Assembly (NCBI GenBank): GCA_013368375.1
Contig: JAACJP010000044.1
Location: forward strand, 310,001 to 374,000
DNA length: 64,000 nucleotides
Reading direction: 5' to 3'
Source of the DNA: Tricholomella constricta
Taxonomy: Eukaryota > Basidiomycota > Agaricomycetes > Agaricales > Lyophyllaceae
Shown here: positions 1-13,700 of the stretch, piece after piece
How positions within the stretch are numbered: position 1 is the first letter of the stretch
Layout: every line of letters starts with the position of its first letter
Notes under the pieces: generated by a model
Told to the model about the DNA's origin: nothing
Seen by the model: the letters and a program-made list of their open reading frames with translations, nothing else
Database searches by the model: none
Program-made: the position numbers and the translations under genes

Positions 1-650
1 GTTTTAAACGTGTTCAACCTGTGTCGAGCGCCTTAAGGGAACACAACGAGGTCGGCAACCAGGTTTGGAAGTGCCTCGAGGCAGATAGCTCCTGAACCGG
101 AAAGAAAGAATGATCTGGTTTCGGCATGTTCCCTAGGTGAGTTCTGGCGTTCATCTACGCCTGCACATGGCATTGTAATCAAGACAACAAGGCAAAGAAT
201 AAAGCTGAAAGACAGTGCTTTCCTAGGATGAAGGTTGTTGTCAACCAGGACTTGTTAACTCAGGTGTGGCTTTACAAGGAGTTATAAAGCACGTGACATA
301 CACAAATCTTTTATTATCTTGAGCGACAGGAGCCTTTGGTACTTGTCACAAGAACAAGAAGGTCCGTACGCCGTGCAGAGCTAACTGTGCTATCAGGTAG
401 TCGTCTATCTGTTCTTGTCTTGAAGGGGTTGGGCTAAGAGCAGGTAATTATTTGTTTTAAAGACTTATCTGGGACTTGTCAGGATAAACCGAATTAAATT
501 CGACCTGTCAATCGTAAGTAACTCGCCGCGTTCTCGACTTACAATCTATCACCCTTCACAAAGCGTTGTGGCGCAGGACGTCTGCACTGGACTAATGCCT
601 TCGATATCGTCAAGCATAAAGTCAGTAAAAAAAATCGAGAAACCAGTTGA
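1..650. other. gene-free left edge
   Basis: I see no reading frame with family similarity here. It probably contains the upstream region of the gene that follows. Nothing else is supported. Confidence 0.4.
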
Positions 651-2901
651 CCAGAGTTGACCGAACAATTGACCCGGAATAGGTTGACGGAGATATTCGA
701 TTCCTTACCTCCAGAAGCCCAACGAACTCTCGTCGAGAAACACCTGTTTCCACTGTTGGACTCTATTCCAAAGGAAAAATCGGATCATGGTGCGTCTCTC
801 AACTTCATCTCAAGTCGGACCTGATCAAACCGACCTATCATAAGTCATATCGGTGGCCAGCGAGTTTAAAACGCGTCTACAACCAATGCCCAAACTCGAT
901 TTGAAGAGCAAGAAGAAAGAAGTCAACTTTCTCATGCAAGCGTTGAGCCGCGACGCCAAAACGGCGATGACGAAGGAGCGATCGAATCGAGAGGAGCTGC
1001 TGGCGGAAGTGGTCGACAGTTTGACTGATTGGTTGAGCGATATCTGGAGTGTGGTGTACGAATTCCGCGACAGCTATCTCCAGGCCCATGTGTGCCTGTT
1101 GTTCGTCGCGGATGTGTCAACCACGCTCGCCGATTTGCCAGGCCTGGGGGGGTAAGTCGGGTTCTACGTTCTCCGCATGCTGCAGTGCTGATGATAGGCG
1201 ATGCTAACAGGTGCAAGTGCTCGTTACTGAACATGCCCATTGACATTACCATCAGGAAGCAAAACGGCAAGGTGATGAAATCATTCTCGTTGCGAGGTCC
1301 ACATACAATCCACAAGGCCTTATTGTGGATATGGCGTGAGCTCTTTGTGTCGCTTTCTGCATATGGAACGTCTTCAGCGAAGAGGAGGATGCCGGAGATG
1401 ATTGAAGACCTGGAAGCTATCTTGAGTTGGAGAGCTTTGGAGTCGTTACTTTACGGGGGCAAAACTTGTGAGTGTTCAGGGCTTTCATCTGTCTGATCTA
1501 AACAATGTCAACCGCAGACAGATCATCAAACATTCTTGGTGATTACGATGACGGTGAAGAATTTGATGACACCGTCCACAATACCGACGAGGAAGAAGAT
1601 GACGACGATTATATCGACGAAGACGATGAAGATGACGGAGAATATGATGGACTTGACCTCAGTTGCACTGGATGTTCCTGTCCCTTTCACGCGAAACACT
1701 GGCCAGACTTTATCAACGACCAGCGCTTGCACCTCCGAGAGCTCGTCGAGAACCGGCTGCATGCCAACTACCGGTCTAATCCCTCTCTCCTGCTTTATCA
1801 AGTTATTTGCTCCATCAGCAATAATGTTACTGCGACCAAACGGACCTTGTTGCGAGAAACGAACGAAAACGCGACCAAATCTGCTGACACCATCGTAGGC
1901 GCATTAGAAGTCTACATCCGGTTGACCAACACCAACAAGATCGCCGGCCTCCTCGACACCCACTACCACCTCCTCCGCTCCCGCGACGCCGAGGTGCTCC
2001 AAAAGGCTGTCCGCGCACTCGCAAGCTCCAACTTCTCCGTACACACCATACAGATCATGGCTATCGTGGAGCAGGAGCTCCTCGAGTGCATCCGCGCGAT
2101 CCATGCCGCCGTCTCGGCCATCTTCGGGAATCATAACCTTCCAGTCCACAAATCGGAGCTCGAAGGGATATTGAAGCTGCGTGTAGGGACGCAGGAGCGC
2201 AACGATCGTGCCAACGACTGGGTGGAAGCTGCCATGACACTGGGCTCGCCCATGAACCCGATGGCGATTGCGGCGATGATGATGGGGCTGCCGTTTGGCC
2301 TCCCGTTCATCCCGATGGAGGACGGCGGTCACGAGGACGTCACGGCCTTCCTCGACGATGTGGACACTTCCGACCCGGATTTCGAGGAGGTGAACGCCGA
2401 GTTCAGGCCGAAGCTCAGAGACCGCTTCGAAGGGTGGTACAAACTCATTGAGCGCCTCAAGGAACCGGCAGCACCCAGCTTGTTGGGGACTATGTACATT
2501 AAGATCGTGGAATTGATGCCGTTCATGCGCGGTGCGGACATTGTCGATCGAATGGTTCTTCGGTGCGTTGACGTTTCACTGATCGGCAACCTGACTGAAC
2601 TCTCTCTCTCTCTCTCTCTCTCCTGCTCTTTCTCCTGAACAGGCTTAGTGAGATACAAGGGAAAAGCCACATCGGCCAAGGTCTGCACGCCCTGTCCAAC
2701 TTTTGTATCATACAGCGAAAGAAGGTCAGCGCGAATGTCCTGAAACAGCGGCGGGCGAGCGAAAGAGCGTCGGCTGGCTCACAAGATGCTTCGCCAACCT
2801 CATTTGGAAACCCAAGCGCGCCATTTTCGTTCTCTTTCCTGCCACAACCATCACAACCATCTTCGCATCCTCCGTTTGGGGGCATGGAAGATGTCGATTA
2901 A
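651..2901 (+). CDS. uncharacterised acidic protein with a Cys/His cluster
   Basis: A multi-exon gene I do not recognise. Clear exons are about 861-1151, 1211-1467, 1518-2562 and 2643-2901, with GT-AG introns 1152-1210, 1468-1517 and 2563-2642. An upstream coding exon ends near 789 (reading LPPEAQRTLVEKHLFPLL), but its start codon and the junction to the next exon are unresolved. The middle is strongly acidic (Asp/Glu run encoded at 1550-1650), followed at once by a Cys/His cluster reading CTGCSCPFHAKHW that could bind a metal. The rest is alpha-helical in character, with a Met/Pro-rich patch (encoded about 2245-2320) and a Ser/Pro-rich tail ending GGMEDVD. The last intron holds a (CT)n microsatellite at about 2597-2622. 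No signal peptide is visible. Function unknown; a nuclear or cytosolic protein is only a guess from composition. Confidence 0.6.
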
Positions 2902-3613
2902 GCTGCATGGGCATAGCGCGTGGAGTTTGGGCACCACAGTGCTTTTCTGCACCATCATCGATCTTTTTTGCGTTTGTAGCTATACATGTTTTCTTTCTCA
3001 TGTTGTTTGTTAACAACGCATTCTGTATTTCTATGAACTCATTTTACATATCATCGCGTTCGTGCACCTTGCCTTCATATATTCTACGATAATGTTGACC
3101 AAAGAATTTAGACAGCGGCACCAGCCAGTATCGTCCTTTTGAAGGTACAATCTGCTTTAAGTATATCATTTACCTTCCGTTTTTCTTGCCAAGGACTGAC
3201 TCGGCATATAAGTATTCCGCTAATTGAGCTTGGATCACCAACTATTGCCAATTGCAATTGATGGATGGATGTATGGATGTCTAGATGCCAGATATATTCC
3301 CCGCATGAAAACAAGCGGGGCCCGTACCTCCATAAACGGCATCAATGCGGCTCTACCTGGCCGACAAGTTTCAATTGACGTGTTTCAAATTAATATTGAC
3401 AGATCCAGACGGAAGCTATTACAACTTGGACCCTTTATCAATTCGTGTTGAGAAATGCACTGTTTTCTCTACATCTCCATAACCAGCAATTCCCCTCGCT
3501 ATCAGGCTAATTAAGTACGCCCTCAGTTCTTTATCTCTTAACTTTGACAAGGTCACGCAGCTCACGAACCTTGCACCCAGCATCGCCCAACGGCCAGGAC
3601 ACTTGACGCTCCT

Positions 3614-5254
3614 ATGTACCGTCCAAACCTCGCATCGTATACGATCGCTGCATCAGTTCTCCTTTCGTGGCTTCTTCCTGTGAACGCGCAATTCAATCCG
3701 AGGGAGTACCCCAAGAAAATCGCGAAATGTCAAGCGTCAAAGCGAACCCCTGACAATACAGAGGCCATCGAAATAGGGCTTCGTGAGTTTTTTTGCACTC
3801 CTGACCTCTGGACTACGGATTTTAAAACACTGGAACGCAAGGATATGTTGAGATCAATCCCGGCGCAGCAAAGACCATACTGATGGTTCACGGATGGCCT
3901 AGCCTATGGAGCACATGGTCGAACCAAATCCAGGAGTTCAAGGTGAGGTCTTCAAAAAAAAGCGTCCAGTTCCGTGGCTTACTCTTGCCTACTCGCGTTC
4001 TAGGACGATTATCATCTCATCATTCCTGATTTGAGAGGGTTTGGCGAATCTGAGCACCCTGGCGACCCTCGACCTTCAGGTAACATGGGAGACATGGCAG
4101 ATGATCTTGGCTGTATCCTCGAACATGCTGGCGTAAACTCCACAATTTGCTTAGGGTAACTTGTTCTTCTCTGCTCCCGCGCAATCGAGAAAGATTATGA
4201 TCCCCTGTAGGCACGATTGGGGTTCCCAGGTCTGCTTTGAAGCGGCACGCATGCGACCAGATGTCTTCACCGCTGTCATTGGGGCTGTTGTTCCTGTATG
4301 ATCTCTTCAGTTGTGCTCTCGAATGCTAACTCATATTTGCACGCTAGTACATCCCCTCCGCCGGTCCTTTTGTTCCCGTCAAGCACATGGTTTCTGCGCT
4401 GCCTGCCCTAGCGTACCAGGTATACTTTGACTCCGAATTGGACACGGCCACTGCAGAACTCGACAAAGACATTCGAAGGACAGTACGCGCCACACTGCGA
4501 ACCGTCGACAGTCCGCCCCCAAAAACCTTTTTGCTGAGTAACGAGTCGTTCCTGGACGCTTGGGGACACGTCGAAGAAGTACGTACTTATCGTGCCGACA
4601 GCATAATGATTATCTGACCCTCGAAAGATTCCAAGTGTTCCTTTCTTCTCGATTGAAGAAGAAGACTATTTTGTTGAACAATACGGCATCCAAGGGTTCA
4701 GAAACAGTAGGGATATCTCTTCACTCGTGTGCTGATGCTGATACACTGATCTCCAGCTTTGCAATTTTATATCACTGAGGTGAGCACGGCGCATACAATC
4801 GTCTTGAATACGGAAATCTCATGCCTCACAATAGAATCGATATGCGTCCTGGGAGCTCGTCCAGAACCAAGGCAACTTCATTGTTCCGGTGCCCGCCCTT
4901 GCGATCTACCCTCTCAATGTCGGTTTCCTTCCCAAACCATGCGCAACGGCCCGAAGAGAATTCTAACACTCTTATTCAGGATCCGGTCGCTGATTGGACG
5001 GTCGTCGCTCACCTCTTGGGCACAGCGAAGTTCGTTCCCAACCTCACATCCGAGGTAAGCGTCTCTCCCTCCTTGCACTAATATGGCCTCTATCTAACAT
5101 GTGATGAAAGACTTTGGAAGGAGCTCATTGGGTTCATATGGAGAACCCGGTCAAGTTCAACGCCGTCGTTCGGGCATGGTTGCGTAAACTCGATGAGAGC
5201 AAGTGTGCGGACGCCAATTTGAAACAGGAATCTCGCACTGTGGATGAGCTTTAG
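3614..5254 (+). CDS. secreted epoxide hydrolase (alpha/beta hydrolase)
   Basis: Predicted 380 aa from ten exons: 3614-3782, 3842-3942, 4004-4155, 4211-4295, 4349-4579, 4628-4706, 4757-4779, 4835-4918, 4980-5054, 5111-5254. The N-terminus (MYRPNLASYTIAASVLLSWL) is a signal peptide with likely cleavage after ...PVNA, so the enzyme should be secreted. The fold is the soluble epoxide-hydrolase type: oxyanion motif HGWP, nucleophile motif HDWGSQ (Asp nucleophile, where lipases have Ser), and the C-terminal catalytic His in EGAHWVHME. The family opens epoxides to vicinal diols by way of an Asp ester, and its fungal members are linked to detoxification of oxylipins or plant and fungal epoxides. A haloalkane dehalogenase is less likely given HGWP and the cap sequence. 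The gene is convergent with the DUF6697-like gene, 168 bp away. The 4919-4979 intron has an unusual GTCGGT donor. Confidence 0.85.
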
Positions 5255-5422
5255 CTTAATACTTGAATTTTGATACTTATGTCGCAACGTGCAATTGTAA
5301 TACCCGTTTAAGTTTTTTGTAACAGATACCAGTCGAAGAAACATAATTTTATAGTCTGCTTATATGGTGACCTCTTTCGAGAAGGGACGTCGACGTTAAG
5401 TCAGAGAAATTTACCAAGTAAC

Positions 5423-8400
5423 TTATAATTCGTCGTAGTAGCGAAGCACCGAGACTGGTGAATGCTGAGGCTCCCGCATATGTGGCGTAGTTGTTATAAT
5501 TTCCGCAACGGTGATGATCATATCATTCTTTCCGCATTGATCGGGGACGAGCTCAATGGCAGTAACGGTTTGCGGAGCATCGAGGCTGCAAAGGGATGGT
5601 CACAGCGCAGGTGGAGTTTAGGAGTCAAAGACTAGTGGTCTCACCGTGTCACATCCAACCTATCTTTGCAATTTAAAGTACATTGCGAAGGCTTTGGAAA
5701 CAAGTTCCCACCGTTCGGATTGACACTATGCACCTTGTACCAAGGCACCCATGCGCCACTCTCCTTACTCGCATTAATTCCATGAGAATTACGTATTCAA
5801 GAATCGAGGCGCAAAAAGCCTCTGGGTCACATCGAAGTTGTCAACGTGATCGCACTGCCCCCCGCGTCCCGTATGTATGCACCGGCTGTGGTGTCGAGTC
5901 GCCAACACCAAAGTCCGTTGACAAATCGTCGTCCATTTCTTCCGCCGCGCGTTTCCGCGTCTTCATACCGGATGCTGCCTTTGCAACCCTTTGCCCTTTC
6001 TGCTCACCACCCTCCTTCGCAGAATCCGATGAGTCGGGCGGCACCCATGTCAACTTCTTCTCGATGAGCCCTCGTTGAAAGTCTGCCTCATATCCCACAC
6101 ATTTCATAGTCCAGACAGTCATTATCTGGTAGCGCCGCTATCAATCAGCACAGGGGCATGAGCGAATGTAAGCAGGAAAGACCCACTTCTTCACCGCGCA
6201 GTAAGGCCTCCCTGATATGGGCCGGGGTCACGTCCTTGTACTTCCCTTTCCTTTCGAGCGCATCATTCAATTCGGCCTCTGTCGGCGCTCGACCTAACCG
6301 CGCACGCAGAGCAATGCGAGCCCTTGTAGCCCGCCCCCAATCCTTTTCGTGAATTGACCGTTCCCATGTCCTCCTTAGCTGAACGGAAGGAGAGATTGCC
6401 GCCACAGTCATAGAAGGCGATGGATGAGTTTCAACAAAGGCGTCAAGAAAAAACTAAATAAATTACCTTCGGATCCTGTGCAGCCCATTCCTGCCTTGTC
6501 AACGAATCAGCAGGTGTCAGGGCATACTGTCCCTGATACTGCCAAATTCCCGATACGAGCATCGCGAACACCCTCATCCGTTTGGGCCGTGGATCCGCAC
6601 GAATCAGGTACGGGTACTGCCCGACGGTGTACCACAACCCCGGCGCACCCGGGACCTGCGGCGCATGTGGGCTGTGCTTCAAGTTCATGTACATGAAGTC
6701 GTCGAGGCCGTGTGTCTCGAAATATTTGCTGCTGATGGTCGGAAAGGTGGAGCGTAAATTTCCGCCGTAGTGGTCGGAGAGGAACCGACGTGAGAAGGTG
6801 GCATCTGTGATGGCCCTTTCGAGCGGGATAGGGACGAGGTCGAAGCCTATTGATGAAAGTCGAGCGCGCACGGTATCTGCGTTCAAAGCGGTGCCCTGTA
6901 TTTTTTTGACCTTTGGCTGCGAGAGGGTAGAGTAAGGAGCAGTAAGCTTGAGAAAGAGGATGAGAATGAGCTGACGTTTTTGAGGTGCTTCATAGCTTTT
7001 TCGCTTTCGAGCTTCTCGCTTTCTTTCTTTGCGGCTGCTGTGGAGAGCTTATGCAGGACGGATTCTGAGTGGGGTAACTCGACACCTTCCATGAGAACCC
7101 GTCGACGTTTGGCAGGGCGCGGAATCAAGGCTTTCCCGGAGGATACCGCTGGCGCTTGTAGTGTAGACGCGGTCCGTTCAAGGTCCTATCTCGATGCGCG
7201 TTAGAACAAAGCCATTTTGCCGTTCAGTCATTTTGGCATACCTTGTCAGAAAGGGTGGGTGACACCACGGGGAGGTGTTCCTCGGTATCCATGATGAGAT
7301 CCTCGCGAACAGTCGGGCTGATAGATTTACCCCGTTCATCCAGTGTGGGCGAGTTTTGGTTAGCTTCAGTGGGAATCTGAGGAATCTAAGTATGTTCACA
7401 ATTAATGAGCAGGTCAGCTTCTATATCCAGAACCTCGGCTTACTTCTTGATCGGGTGGCGCAGCACTTGGCGACGGCGCATCGAGGCTGATGTCCATAGC
7501 GCCTGACTTAGCAGCATGCTCAATAAGAGAAAGGGCTGACCCTTCAGTGCGTGGAGTCTCGTCATCCTCTGAAGGTCCCTTATATCCCTTCGGTATTTCT
7601 GCAAATACCTGTAAGGTCGAGAGAAAAAGTTCATCAACGTAAGCATTTGGCACGCATGGAAAGAAGATAAACTCCTTACAATCGGGGGAGTGCCTATGCT
7701 GTGGTTATCTGCATGATATTCGACGTCCAAAGTGGATGGCATTTCCTGTTCTGAGATTTTGACTGGCTTAGGCTGTATCATCAAATTTGGCATTCGGAGT
7801 AACATGCAAAGTAGGAAGGGGATTTACATTCGTGTCGCTTCTCGTAGATATCTCAGCAAGGGGCGCCATAGTATCGAGTAGCTCAGCGGGTATCTCAGGC
7901 GATGGCGACAGCAATGATAGTTTCTTCGATGTTAAGCACTCCTCGTGTTTCGTATGACATACTTTGATTATCATCGCTAGAGCTTTGTCGTCGCGAGTCT
8001 CGCTCTTCAGTTCCTGGGAAAGACCCACACCCGGAAGCACTTGATCGACGTCCATCGGAGTACCTCCTTCCATGATCGGAACACTTGAAGTCGACGGAAT
8101 CTCATGGCACTTCGTCTAGATGGGAATATGTTTTTCCGTGTCATTTCCGGTGGACTTTGTGGATGAAACCAGGAACTGATACCTCGAACTTCGGAGACCC
8201 GAAAGACGGAATAAGCTCAGAAGCCTTTAGATTGTTGTCAACAGGAGTGAGTAGTTGCTGGAAAGGCTTGATCTCGACGAACACGGGGACCTTGAGGTCC
8301 TTCACGTCCTCCGGTTGGAGCATGCTGTATTGTTCTACATAGATGGGGCCCGTTCCAGCTGGGCTCAGATCGGGTAAGCCCTGTTTTCAAAGGTCAGCGA

Positions 8401-8603
8401 TTTGTTCGATTGTTGATCTGGAATATTGGGAGCAAAGATGCGCTGGAAAAGGCGTTGTGGGTAGTACTGTTGACTCACGGTGTGGCTTTGTGCATTGTTA
8501 CTGTAAAGTTTCGTTAGCGACTTGTCATCTTCATATAAAAAAAGGAATATCAGTGTCAGTTCAACATTACAACGTGGTACACACCTTCTCTACGAGGATC
8601 CAT
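5423..8603 (-). CDS. DUF6697-like basidiomycete protein
   Basis: A long multi-exon gene read on the minus strand. Clear coding blocks run, from the N-terminus, through about 8370-8145, 8120-7830, 7777-7690, 7615-7445, 7390-7250, 7200-6990, 6890-6470, 6410-6180, 6110-5820, and short exons ending at the TAA at 5423-5425. The N-terminal half is low complexity. The conserved part (6890-6470) reads RRFLSDHYGGNLRSTFP, then HGLDDFMYMNL, PGAPGLWYTVG and FAMLVSGIWQYQGQYALTP. I associate this pattern with the Agaricomycete family DUF6697, whose function is unknown. A basic KRRRVL stretch near the middle may be a nuclear localisation signal. The start is uncertain: an ATG at 8603-8601 followed by GTGTGT is one choice, but the phase of the next small exon does not close. 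Confidence 0.6.
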
Positions 8604-8949
8604 TTTACGCAGACAAGTAAAAGACGAAAAAGCCTAATTTTAAGAAGCTGACAGCTGTGTCGGAGTTGAGCTAACCTGATCTGTACTTGGGTTAAGTAGC
8701 AGTCTGGACATATCACTCACCGCATTCTGCCAATGTAATAGTATCTTGTAAATGACATTCAGAGATATATATTGAAAGCTCCCTTACAATTTTAAAGCTC
8801 GCAAACGAAAAATGGCACATCTCGCAAATGCCTTGTTTTTTTACCGTAAACTTGCCGTAAACTCCTCAAATGCCCTTACTAACGCTTCCACTTACCTCCG
8901 TAACATGCAGCGGTGCTTTTGCTTCCACTAGTTTCTCTAGAGACCACAG

Positions 8950-9055
8950 CAAGGGGAGGGCACCGGGGAAGTCCGAGACGTCCTCCCCCTCGTCCTCCCG
9001 GACCCTTTTTTACGGGGTCCTCGTCCTAACGGGGAACCATCCATATCGGGAAGCT
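8950..9055 (+). repeat. left arm of inverted repeat
   Basis: About 106 bp, GC-rich, matching the reverse complement of 9585-9694 with a 4 nt indel and about three substitutions. It ends in a TTTTTTACGGGG segment followed by GGGAAGCT. The spacer is about 530 bp. It may be a pair of short non-autonomous transposon copies, or the two ends of one element. Confidence 0.8.
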
Positions 9056-9584
9056 TGCGCACGCGCGATCAACGCTATCAACGCACCTCTAATGCACATG
9101 TATACCTGATTTTTCTTGTACCACTAGCCTCCAACCAGTATTCTTTCTATCTCGGTGATGGCTGAGGTTAGGAAGGAAAAGGTAGAGGTGCTGAAGGGAC
9201 TGGCTGGCTGCCAAGTGGTGCTATCTTCCTAATTCTCCAGGTTTCTCCGTTTGAAATCAATGTGGGATGTCCTCTCAGCACCACTTCCCTTTGTCTTGGA
9301 CTTGGACGCTTCAGCTATGTATGATCCTATCGCTCCACCAGTGACCACAGCAATCGGACGATCCCCTTCTTCAGTATCTAGATGCGCGCTCTGCCTGCGA
9401 AACATTGCGTCCCGTGTAAACCGTTTCTGACCCCACGCCTAACAACAACGACACGACAAATTGACCCGATTTCAACTTTCCGCAGCAGCCATGAGTAGTG
9501 GCAGTGTTTTGAAATAACCTCCTTTAATGTGCTGAAAACATAGATTTTGTAGTATTACTGACAATGACGAACGATAATGATGCG

Positions 9585-9694
9585 AGCTTCCCAATATGGA
9601 TGGTTCCCCGTTAGGATGAGGACCCCGTAAAAAAGGGTCCGGGAGGACGAGGGGGGAGGAGGACGTCTCGGACTTCCCCGGTGCCCTCCCCTTG
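9585..9694 (-). repeat. right arm of inverted repeat
   Basis: About 110 bp, inverted relative to 8950-9055. The 4 nt length difference is in a C/T-rich tract (tandem CTC slippage). No target-site duplication is obvious around either arm. Confidence 0.8.
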
Positions 9695-10735
9695 GACCAC
9701 AGCCCCCAATTGTTCTCAACACCCATGCCAAACATTTTTCAAACTCGTCATTCGGAGAAACGTAAATAAGCTCCGCGCATGTTTCGAGTTCCTCAACCAG
9801 TGCTCGACCGTGATGGCACCGTCGGCGACGTCGCACAGTTTGAAATCATAGTGCAGAACATGTCGCCAACGATTGCTTCATGCCAAAACTGGAATGCTAA
9901 CGCAGAAATTCCTAAGGAGAGTAGTCACGAATGTGAACGAGGCAGCCCGGCGGAGTAGAGCTTGGAATATTCAGCCCTGCACGAGGAGAATGAAATCTAT
10001 GAGACTAAAGAGCAACTTGTCGGCCTCGGCTTCAGTCATTTGTTCGTAGTGTTTCTTTTGACCAGTTATCTATTTACCATTTGAGATGGAGAGCGTGACG
10101 TGACAGGTCTGTGCGGGTCACAGATAGTAACACTGTCACAGGTTGAAGACAAGTTATCGACACGACGATTCGCGATGAAATCGAGTAAATCCCCTTTCTT
10201 TGCAACGTCCATATCGCCGAAATCCAATACTGCGCTCCCAAGCTATGTTATCCTCGCTCGACGGTCATTTCTTCTTCAATTTGGCTTGGAACGGACTTCT
10301 CTGAATGTTTTGCGTTTATGCACAAATTGGTCGCAGACAGGTGGGAGGAAGCTGGTAACTTTGTATTGAAAAACGGGACGATTCGGTGGGCAAGCGGAAG
10401 GGGGTGAGGAGGAGAACATGAGGCCCAGGAACAAATATGGCCAAACATTAACCAAGCACTGCCACAACAAAGAGGTTTCGAGACAGTTCTGCCCAAGTTC
10501 TGCTCTATCGTCTGTGACAGCGACCACACCAGCGCGCTCATCATCTTCGACAACGAGATCCGTGTAGCGGGAGCTCATTGACTTGGGGCACTTTTGACTC
10601 GTACTGGTCGAGGTGAGTTTCGTAATTGAGCCACTTTCTGAGTTCGGCCCCGTTGACGGCATAGCACAGTTCCTCTCATAAACTCAGCGCTCATCCCGTC
10701 GGCATCGTCAGTACTCGACTGGCTTGATTCCTTAA

Positions 10736-13700
10736 ATGCTCGGTGCTGGACCCTCTCGGCCACCGGAACCGAAATTCATATTCACTCCAGACCTCTTTCT
10801 CACACAACCTTCGGAAACTAGCATTCGTTTGCCTCCCATGGCCCCAGGCCCTCGTCGGTCCAGTCGTCATCGTACAGGGTCAGAAAGTACCGGCCCATCT
10901 GGGTCAGAGTACCATGGAAGCGACAAGTCGATGGAAGCGCCAAATGGCTTCGGACACGAAGAGTACGATGGAGAAGCTGAGCCACCCGTCGAGTACAGCA
11001 GAAGTTCTAGGGGCAGGAGGATAGTAAAGAAGGTGTATATGGAGAGCAACAGTGAAGATGATGGGATGCCAAATCTTTTTGTTGATGATCTTGAACCCCC
11101 CTCTAAACGCTCGTCTCGCCATTCGCACGACGCAGATGCCGACGAAGACGACGACGATGTCGGACCTCGCAGGTACCAGACCAGAAATCGTTCCAGGAAA
11201 TCAAGTTTCATTGCGACGGACGACGACGACGAAACTAAGCCGAACATCCGCTACTCTACTCGCAATAGAACGAAGAATCAAACGCGTTCGCAATCGTCTG
11301 CCATCACCACCGCCACAGCAAGGCCCAAAGATCAAGGGCCCTCCCAGCGCACCCGACGCCTCACCCGACGTAATGCTGCACGAGCTTCCCAGGAAGAAGA
11401 GGACGTCTACGTCGACCATACGTCCTCTGGCGCCTCTGCCGACGCGGATGGCTCGATCGACGACGCGCTGCAAACCTCCTCCGACCTCGAGCCGGAACCT
11501 GAGCCCGAGCCAGAAGAGGAGGGAGACGGCAAGCCGTACGCCCTCCGGCAACGACAGCGGATTAACTACGCGATCCCACCCGCGCTCGAGGAAATGCGGA
11601 AGCCACCGCCAAAGGCTAATGGCGGCGGAAGGAATGGAGGCAGGAGTAATGGTTACCATGGTGGGGGTGGTCATGGGCGAGGGAACAAAGGTCGAAGTCT
11701 GGGGTGGAGTGCGACTGGCGCCGAGCTCGGGCGGTGGATGGGGATGGGCGGTGACGATTCGGATTCTGACCATGTGACGCGGACACCGCGAAAACCGTTT
11801 GGGGGCGCTGGGTTTGGTGCTGTGGCCGGTGCGGCTGGGGGAAGTGGCATGCTGGGAGGCGACTTGGCTGCTGGTGGTACACCATCCAATCTAGGAAAGG
11901 TTGGCCGTGAGGCAGGTGAGCAATCCCAGCGTTCATTCATCTGTGGAGTCTGGACTGATATCTGGGTGAAGCTCTCGCGGATGCTGATCCTCTTGGTGTC
12001 AATGTGAACGTTACATTCGACGAAGTCGGTGGTCTTGATGAACGTACGACGCTCTGATTGCAAACTTGTTCTCAGCTCATGATGTCCTGTAGACATACAT
12101 TCTCTGAAAGAGATGACCCTTCTTCCCCTCTTATACCCGGAAGTCTTCCAGAAATTCAACGTCACTCCACCACGAGGTGTGCTCTTCCATGGTCCCCCCG
12201 GCACAGGCAAGACACTCCTCGCTAGAGCTCTCGCCACAAGCTGCCGTTCCGACGGTCGCTCCATATGTACGTCCTTACCGCACTCATCTTGTCAATGCAA
12301 AATATCAACGACTTCTCTAGCATTCTTCATGCGTAAAGGCGCAGACTGCCTCTCCAAATGGGTAGGCGAAGCTGAACGCCAGTTACGCCTTCTCTTTGAA
12401 GAAGCCCGTGCCTCGCAGCCATCGATTATATTTTTCGACGAGATCGACGGCCTCGCGCCCGTGCGTTCGGCCAAGCAGGATCAAATCCACGCGTCCATCG
12501 TCAGCACCTTACTCGCGCTGATGGACGGGATGGACGGGCGCGGCCAGGTTGTGGTCATCGGCGCGACTAACCGTCCGGACGCGGTAGACCCTGCGCTGCG
12601 GCGCCCGGGGCGGTTCGATCGTGAGTTCTATTTTGGGCTGCCTGGACTCGAGGCACGGGAGAAGATATTGGGGATTATGACGAAGGGGTGGGCCGGGTGG
12701 GGAGAGGAGGTCAAGGTGGGCGAGGCGGAGGAGGCGAAGGGGAAGTGGCAGCCCACTGAGAAGCTGAAGGGCCTTGCAAAGCTTACGAAGGGGTATGGAG
12801 GGGCGGACTTGAGGGTGAGTTGCGGTTTCGAGATCCGCCTTCGTGTGGCGACTGATTTTTCTTTTGCTGCTAAAGGCCCTGTGCACGGAGGCAGCGCTCA
12901 ATGCGGTGCAACGACGGTATCCACAGATATACCAGTCGAACGAGAGGCTGCTGTTGAAGCCTGAGACGATTGGTGTCGGCTTGAGGGACTTCATGATTTC
13001 CATCAAGAGTGCGCACCTCTCCTTCTTTGCTTTCTGACTGTCTCTCATGACATGCAGAACTTGTGCCCTCATCTGCAAGATCAACATCCTCATCAGCAAC
13101 ACCTCTACCTCCACAATTCGGCCCGTTGCTGAATGATGCTCTGGAACGTGTCAAGACCGCGATAGGCCGCGTGCTGCCGATGGAGAAAAGGCTTACTGCT
13201 CTCGAAGAGGCGATGTTCGAGGATGATGACGGAGAAGAGGGGGCATTGGAGAGGGAGATGCTCATGCAGTGTGCGTTCCTAGGGCATTTATCCCGCACTC
13301 AATGTTGACGTACCCCTAGCTATGCAGACCCTTCGCGTCTATCGTCCTCGGGTCGTCGTACATGGCCCTGAGGGCATGGGCCAGGGCTACGTCGGAGCTG
13401 CTGCATTGCATCATCTAGAAGGGTATCACATTCAGACTCTGGAATTGGCCACCCTGATGAGTGACTCGACGCGAGTGAGTGAGATGAACTTCACACGACG
13501 TCTCAATCGATTGATCGGACATCATAGACAATTGAGGCAGGTATTGTCCAGCTTTTCGTCGAGGCTAAGCGCCATCAACCTTCTGTGATTTACATTCCCT
13601 CTCTTATGGGATGGTGCGCCGCCGTGCCCGCGGCTTCGCGTTCTACCCTCCGCGCCATGCTTGATACACTCGCCCCCACCGACCCCATCCTTTTACTTGT

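Larger units (their letters stand above)
8604..10735. other. gene-free interval with an inverted repeat
   Basis: Two kilobases between divergently transcribed genes. Short open frames here (for example 10100-10369) show no domain and no sensible splicing. The only structure I can support is the inverted repeat annotated separately. The right part should contain the promoter of the ATAD2-like gene. Confidence 0.5.

Noticed and set aside
10100..10369. 89-codon plus-strand frame upstream of the ATAD2-like gene
   Set aside because: No family resemblance and no supporting context; overlapping minus-strand frames are equally long.
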